In this document: piece after piece, positions 7,270 through 10,170 of the stretch
How the letters are laid out: each line of letters begins with the position of its first letter
Numbering within the stretch: position 1 is the stretch's first letter
NCBI GenBank assembly: GCA_021812735.1
Contig: JAKAMV010000278.1
Coordinates: 1 to 10,170, forward strand
DNA from: Chloroflexota bacterium
Lineage (GTDB): Bacteria; Chloroflexota; Limnocylindria; Limnocylindrales; CSP1-4
DNA length: 10,170 nt
Direction of reading: 5' to 3'
Program-made: the position numbers and the translations under genes
The notes under the pieces: model-generated
What the model was told of the DNA's origin: nothing
Databases searched by the model: none
The model's input: only the letters and a program-made list of their open reading frames with translations

Positions 7270-7551
7270 ATGGCGACCACGGCGCAGGCAGGCGGCGGAC
7301 GGCCGACGAGCACGAGGCGGACGACCATTCTGTTGCCCGCCGACCTGCTCCTGCGCCTGGATCGCCTCGCACGGACGACCGGGCGGACGAAGACGGCCCT
7401 GATCGGCGAGGCCATCGCGGCCTACGTGGACGCGTCGGAAGCGCCCCGCCGGCCGTTGCCGTTCGTGGGGATCGGGCGGAGCGGTCACGGCCGGCTCTCG
7501 CTGGACGCGGGCCGCATCGCGGCGCGCGAGATGGGGGAGACGCGACGGTGA
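7270..7551 (+). CDS. vapB: Ribbon-helix-helix antitoxin (VapB/CopG type)
   Basis: A 93-residue protein with an N-terminal ribbon-helix-helix DNA-binding domain. The strand RRTTILLPADL (16-26) is followed by helices at about 24-36 and 42-54 (TKTALIGEAIAAYV). The C-terminal part (about 62-93, with FVGIGRSGHGRL and a short helix AGRIAAREMG) resembles the toxin-wrapping tail seen in VapB partners of PIN toxins. It would neutralise the downstream toxin and repress the shared promoter. The stop overlaps the toxin start as GTGA. The N-terminal 15 residues are low complexity and basic. Family call is good; direct binding to the palindrome at 7205 is untested. Confidence 0.85.
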   Translation: MATTAQAGGGRPTSTRRTTILLPADLLLRLDRLARTTGRTKTALIGEAIAAYVDASEAPRRPLPFVGIGRSGHGRLSLDAGRIAAREMGETRR

Positions 7552-7961
7552 CCGCGCTGCTGGACGCCAGCATCGTGGTCGCGGCCGCCGACCGCGCCGA
7601 CCACAACCATGCGACCGCCGCGGCCTGGTTCGAGGCTACGAGCGAGCCGCTCGCCATCGGTGCGGTCACGCTGGCCGAGTGCGAACACGTGCTCCAGCGT
7701 GCGCTCGGCCCGAGCGCCGCGGAGGCGTTCCTCGCGGCGATCACGGACGGCGCCATCGACCTGGTCGGGCCCACGCGCGCCGACGTCGCGCGGGCGAGCG
7801 AACTGCGTAGGCTGGCCGCCGAGCCGCGCTGTTCGTTGGCCGACGCGCTGACCGTGGCGCTCGCGGAGCGGCTGGGGGCCGCCCGCATCGCCACGTTCGA
7901 CCGGCGCCCGTACTCGGTGCTGCGTGCGGTGGCCGGTCGGTCGTTCGAGCTCGTCCCCTGA
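7548..7961 (+). CDS. vapC: PIN-domain ribonuclease toxin (VapC type)
   Basis: A 137-residue PIN-domain protein, a Mg-dependent endoribonuclease family whose VapC members cut tRNA or rRNA. The acidic site is complete: D6 in LLDASIVVAA, E44 in TLAECEHV, D99 in SLADALTVALAE and D118 in IATFDRR. Length is typical. The GTG start overlaps the antitoxin stop by 4 bases and has GGGGGAG eight bases upstream, so translation is coupled. All catalytic acids being present suggests an active toxin. The RNA target cannot be read from the sequence. rarA begins 23 bases after its stop, so read-through from the vapBC promoter into rarA is possible. Confidence 0.88.
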   Translation: MTALLDASIVVAAADRADHNHATAAAWFEATSEPLAIGAVTLAECEHVLQRALGPSAAEAFLAAITDGAIDLVGPTRADVARASELRRLAAEPRCSLADALTVALAERLGAARIATFDRRPYSVLRAVAGRSFELVP

Positions 7962-7984
7962 GGTACCCGAAGCACTAGACTGCC

Positions 7985-9388
7985 ATGGTGCCGCGCCGCC
8001 GCCCCGCCCCCGAGGCCCCCGCCCCCGAGGCGTCCTCCCCACTCCTCATGGCCGAACCCTCCACCGCGCGCCAGCCCCTCGCCGCGCGGATGCGGCCACG
8101 CACGCTCGACGAGTTCGTGGGACAGACGCACCTGGTCGGCCCAACGGGTCCCTTCCGGCGCTTTGCCGCACGTGGCGCGCTACCCAGCATGATCCTGTGG
8201 GGCCCGCCGGGGAGCGGCAAGACGACCCTGGCCCGTCTCCTGGCGGCGGCGGCCGGCGCCGAGTTCCGCACCCTGTCGGCCGTGATGAGTGGCGTGGCGG
8301 AGGTGCGGGCAGTGATTGCGGCAGCCCGTGCGCGACCGGAGGCCGACGCACCGGCGACGCCGACGGTCCTCTTCATCGACGAGATCCACCGCTTCAACCG
8401 CGCGCAACAGGACGCGCTGTTGCCGCACGTCGAGGACGGCACCGTGACGCTGATCGGCGCGACCACCGAGAACGCCTATCTCTCGGTGAACCCGCCGCTG
8501 CTCAGCCGTATGCGCGTCTTTCGACTGGAGCCGCTCGGCGAGGACGAGATCCGCCGCGTCGCCGAGGCGGCGCTCCTGGACGAACGCGGTTTGGCGGGCC
8601 GCGTCGTGTTGGCGGGCGACGTGCTGGCCTTGCTCGTCCAGATGGCCGGAGGCGATGCGCGCCAGGCACTCAACCTTCTCGAGGCGACCGCCGCGCTGGC
8701 CGAAGCGGGCGGGCTTCTGGACGCGGGGGGCCGCGTGGCGCCCCGCCGCGAGGACCTCGAGGCCGCGGCCCAGCAGCGCGCCGCGGCGTATGACCTGGTT
8801 GGAGACCGCCACTACGACACGATCAGCGCGTTCATCAAGAGCGTGCGCGGGAACGATCCCGACGCCGCGCTCTACTGGCTCGCGGAGCTGATCGTGGCCG
8901 GCGAGGACCCGCGCTTCATCGCGCGGCGACTGATCATCCTGGCCAGCGAGGACGTGGGGAACGCCGACCCGCGGGGGCTCCAGCTGGCGGTGGCGGCAGC
9001 GCAGGCGCTGGAGTATGTCGGGCTGCCCGAGGCGCAGTACGCGCTCGCCCAGGCGACGGCCTTCCTGGCCGCCGTGCCGAAATCGAACCGCGCGGGTCGG
9101 GCGTACTTCGCTGCCAGAGCCGACGCCGAGGCGCTCGCGCCGCTGCCCGTGCCGCTCCACCTGCGGAACGCGCCCGTGCCCGCCATGAAGCGCCACGGGA
9201 TCGGGGTCGGCTATCGCTATCCGCACGACTACCCCGGGGCCGACGTCGAGCAGCAGTACCTTCCGGATAGGCTCGTCGGGAAGCGCTACTACGAACCCTC
9301 GGACCAGGGCCTGGAACGGCAACTCGGGGAGCTGATGGAGCGGCGCCGCGAACGGCGGCGGACCCCACCGGACGCCGGAGGTGGTTGA
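7985..9388 (+). CDS. rarA: Replication-associated recombination protein A (MgsA/WRNIP1 family AAA+ ATPase)
   Basis: A 467-residue clamp-loader-like AAA+ ATPase that acts at stalled forks and in recombination together with SSB; family members form tetramers. Present are the N-terminal signature QPLAARMRP (30-38) and FVGQTHLVG, Walker A GPPGSGKTT (73-81), Walker B VLFIDEIHRFN (128-138), sensor 1 GATTEN (158-163) and the arginine-finger region LLSRMRVF (R175). The C-terminal family signature RYPHDYPGAD, EQQYLPD and GKRYYEPSD lies about 50-80 residues from the end. Start is uncertain: ATG 7985 adds a Pro/Ala/Glu-rich extension, while ATG 8048 (residue 22) gives a shorter N-terminus. Neither has a clear ribosome site; the nearest GAGG is more than 15 bases away in both cases. 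TAGACT at 7976-7981 could be a -10 for a near-leaderless message, which is speculative. Confidence 0.95.
   Translation: MVPRRRPAPEAPAPEASSPLLMAEPSTARQPLAARMRPRTLDEFVGQTHLVGPTGPFRRFAARGALPSMILWGPPGSGKTTLARLLAAAAGAEFRTLSAVMSGVAEVRAVIAAARARPEADAPATPTVLFIDEIHRFNRAQQDALLPHVEDGTVTLIGATTENAYLSVNPPLLSRMRVFRLEPLGEDEIRRVAEAALLDERGLAGRVVLAGDVLALLVQMAGGDARQALNLLEATAALAEAGGLLDAGGRVAPRREDLEAAAQQRAAAYDLVGDRHYDTISAFIKSVRGNDPDAALYWLAELIVAGEDPRFIARRLIILASEDVGNADPRGLQLAVAAAQALEYVGLPEAQYALAQATAFLAAVPKSNRAGRAYFAARADAEALAPLPVPLHLRNAPVPAMKRHGIGVGYRYPHDYPGADVEQQYLPDRLVGKRYYEPSDQGLERQLGELMERRRERRRTPPDAGGG
8002..8026 (-). other. G-quadruplex motif on the rarA template strand
   Basis: On the minus strand the G-runs are 5, 5, 5 and 4 bases long with loops C, CCTC and C. 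Long runs with loops of 1, 4 and 1 are the pattern expected of a very stable quadruplex. It overlaps the tandem duplication and lies 17 bases after ATG 7985 on the template strand for transcription. Confidence 0.65.
8002..8031 (+). repeat. Perfect 15-bp tandem duplication in the rarA 5' end
   Basis: Two identical 15-base copies lie at 8002-8016 and 8017-8031. They keep frame and encode a PAPEA-type pentapeptide twice in the non-conserved N-terminal extension of RarA. Identity at every base suggests recent slippage or strong constraint. Confidence 0.85.
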
Positions 9389-9933
9389 CCTTCGAGCGCC
9401 TCGACGCCGAGCTCAGCGACCTTGCCAACACCATCGCGGCAGCGGGCCGCGACCCCATGGAGATCAGCATGCCCGACCGTCCGATCCGCGTCCTCTTCGT
9501 CTGCACCGGCAACTCCGCGCGCAGCCAGATCGCCGAGGCGCTGCTGCAGCACCACGGAGGTCCGGACTTCGAGGTCTGCTCCGCTGGGACCGAGCCGCGG
9601 GGCGTCAACCCGTACACCGTCCGCGTGCTCGGTGAGGTCGGCATCGACTGGTCGGGGGCGCGGTCCAAGTCGGTAACGGAGTTCCTCGATCGGCCCTTCG
9701 ACTACGTCATCACGGTCTGCGACCGGGCGCGCCAGGTCTGCCCGGTCTTCCCGGGTGAGCACAACGCGCTCCACTGGGGCCTCGAGGACCCGGCCGAGGT
9801 CGAGGGCACTGACGCCGAGAAGTTGGCCGCCTTTCGGCGCACTCGGCTGGAGATCACCAACCGGCTGCGTCCGTTCATCGAGCTGGCGCGGAGAGCGCGG
9901 CGGGCGACGCCGTTGACGGCGGGACCGGGGTGA
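9385..9933 (+). CDS. arsC: Arsenate reductase, thioredoxin-type (low-molecular-weight phosphatase fold)
   Basis: Reduces arsenate to arsenite using a relay of three cysteines and thioredoxin. All three are present: C40 in the P-loop FVCTGNSARSQ (CX5R, R46), then C112 and C119 in VITVCDRARQVCPVF, spaced as in the Staphylococcus aureus pI258 ArsC family. The WGLEDPAE segment (131-138) matches the family's WGFDDPA. A plain low-molecular-weight tyrosine phosphatase would lack the C112/C119 pair. I chose TTG 9385, which overlaps the rarA stop as TTGA with GGAGG at 9377-9381, because codons 2-28 keep the strong G/C third-position bias (about 25 of 27) expected of real coding sequence. The rival start is ATG 9469 with GGAG six bases upstream, giving 154 residues, nearer the usual length. 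No other arsenic gene is visible. The C-terminal tail overlaps the convergent gene. Confidence 0.87.
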   Translation: MTFERLDAELSDLANTIAAAGRDPMEISMPDRPIRVLFVCTGNSARSQIAEALLQHHGGPDFEVCSAGTEPRGVNPYTVRVLGEVGIDWSGARSKSVTEFLDRPFDYVITVCDRARQVCPVFPGEHNALHWGLEDPAEVEGTDAEKLAAFRRTRLEITNRLRPFIELARRARRATPLTAGPG

Positions 9934-10170
9934 CCGACGGGGCCAGGGTCGCCGTTGGCGGGTAGAGAACGCCGAGCAGCGCCGCCACGATCGCGTCGGG
10001 GTTCGTCGCGTCGGTGTTCATCAGCACCGCGATCGTGAGGCCATTGCCCGGAAAGTAGCGCATGGCCGCGTGGTAGCCCGAGAGCAGCCCAGAGTGCCCC
10101 CATGACAGGCGCCCGGAGAAGGCGATCTGCTGGGCACCGAGTCCGTAGGGCCAGCGTGGCTTCAGGCCCC
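9875..10170 (-). CDS. Beta-lactamase-family serine hydrolase, C-terminal fragment, 5' end outside window
   Basis: Only the last 97 or so residues are inside the window; the frame is open to its right edge. The segment SWGHSGLLSGYHA (near 10066-10104) matches the third active-site motif, HSG-type, of class C beta-lactamase/penicillin-binding-protein-like hydrolases. FPGNGLTIAVLMN follows, the usual last strand of that fold. Such proteins are often exported esterases or peptidases; the Ser-x-x-Lys and Tyr motifs that would confirm activity lie beyond the edge. After VLYPP the protein continues as a Pro/Ala/Ser/Thr-rich tail of about 26 residues, much of it encoded by DNA antisense to the end of arsC; the two genes overlap by 59 bases. 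Confidence 0.8.
   Translation of the reverse strand, partial: GLKPRWPYGLGAQQIAFSGRLSWGHSGLLSGYHAAMRYFPGNGLTIAVLMNTDATNPDAIVAALLGVLYPPTATLAPSVTPVPPSTASPAALSAPAR

Noticed and set aside
7120..7488. N-terminal extension of the aminotransferase frame into the antitoxin gene
   Set aside because: The extra residues do not resemble the family, would run antisense through the antitoxin and its promoter, and a good ribosome site marks GTG 7119.
9385..9933. Plain low-molecular-weight protein tyrosine phosphatase instead of arsenate reductase
   Set aside because: The pair C112/C119 and the WGLEDPAE segment match thioredoxin-type ArsC and are not expected in the phosphatases.
1..10170. CRISPR arrays, tRNA or rRNA genes, insertion sequences, prophage or integration sites
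   Set aside because: No regularly spaced repeats, cloverleaf sequences, rRNA segments, transposase-like frames or flanking terminal repeats were seen by eye.

Overview
This is a very GC-rich bacterial window in which almost every base lies in a gene. Third codon positions are strongly biased to G/C, and long shadow reading frames run opposite the real genes. The gene content and style (a DUF58/transglutaminase pair, serine genes with class V aminotransferase and histidine-phosphatase members, many GTG/TTG starts, several 4-base gene overlaps) would suit a high-GC Chloroflexota of the Thermomicrobia/Sphaerobacter kind. That placement is inference only; no marker gene is present to settle it.

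Layout. Positions 1-3517 (+) hold the end of a DUF58 protein followed by a TgpA-like membrane transglutaminase, a pair usually found with a MoxR AAA+ ATPase that would lie upstream of the window. Positions 3514-7119 (-) hold a tightly overlapped three-gene operon, transcribed in the order class V aminotransferase, D-3-phosphoglycerate dehydrogenase (serA), histidine-phosphatase-family enzyme. Together these could carry out all three steps from 3-phosphoglycerate to serine. The last base pairs of the two blocks collide: the convergent stop codons share a single CTAG.

Positions 7120-7269 are the only real intergenic region. It is divergent, with an AT-rich patch, a perfect 10-bp palindrome between candidate -35 and -10 boxes, and a long imperfect hairpin in the leader of the serine operon. 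Positions 7270-9933 (+) carry a ribbon-helix-helix antitoxin and PIN-domain toxin (VapBC type, 4-base overlap), the replication/recombination AAA+ ATPase rarA, and a thioredoxin-type arsenate reductase arsC that starts inside the rarA stop codon. Positions 9875-10170 (-) hold the C-terminal end of a beta-lactamase-family serine hydrolase, overlapping the end of arsC tail to tail.

The most interesting items are: the candidate self-contained serine pathway using non-classical family members; the shared divergent control region between the toxin-antitoxin pair and the serine operon; two strong G-quadruplex motifs, one at the start of rarA and one in the transglutaminase mRNA; and small in-frame tandem duplications that lengthen low-complexity parts of two proteins.
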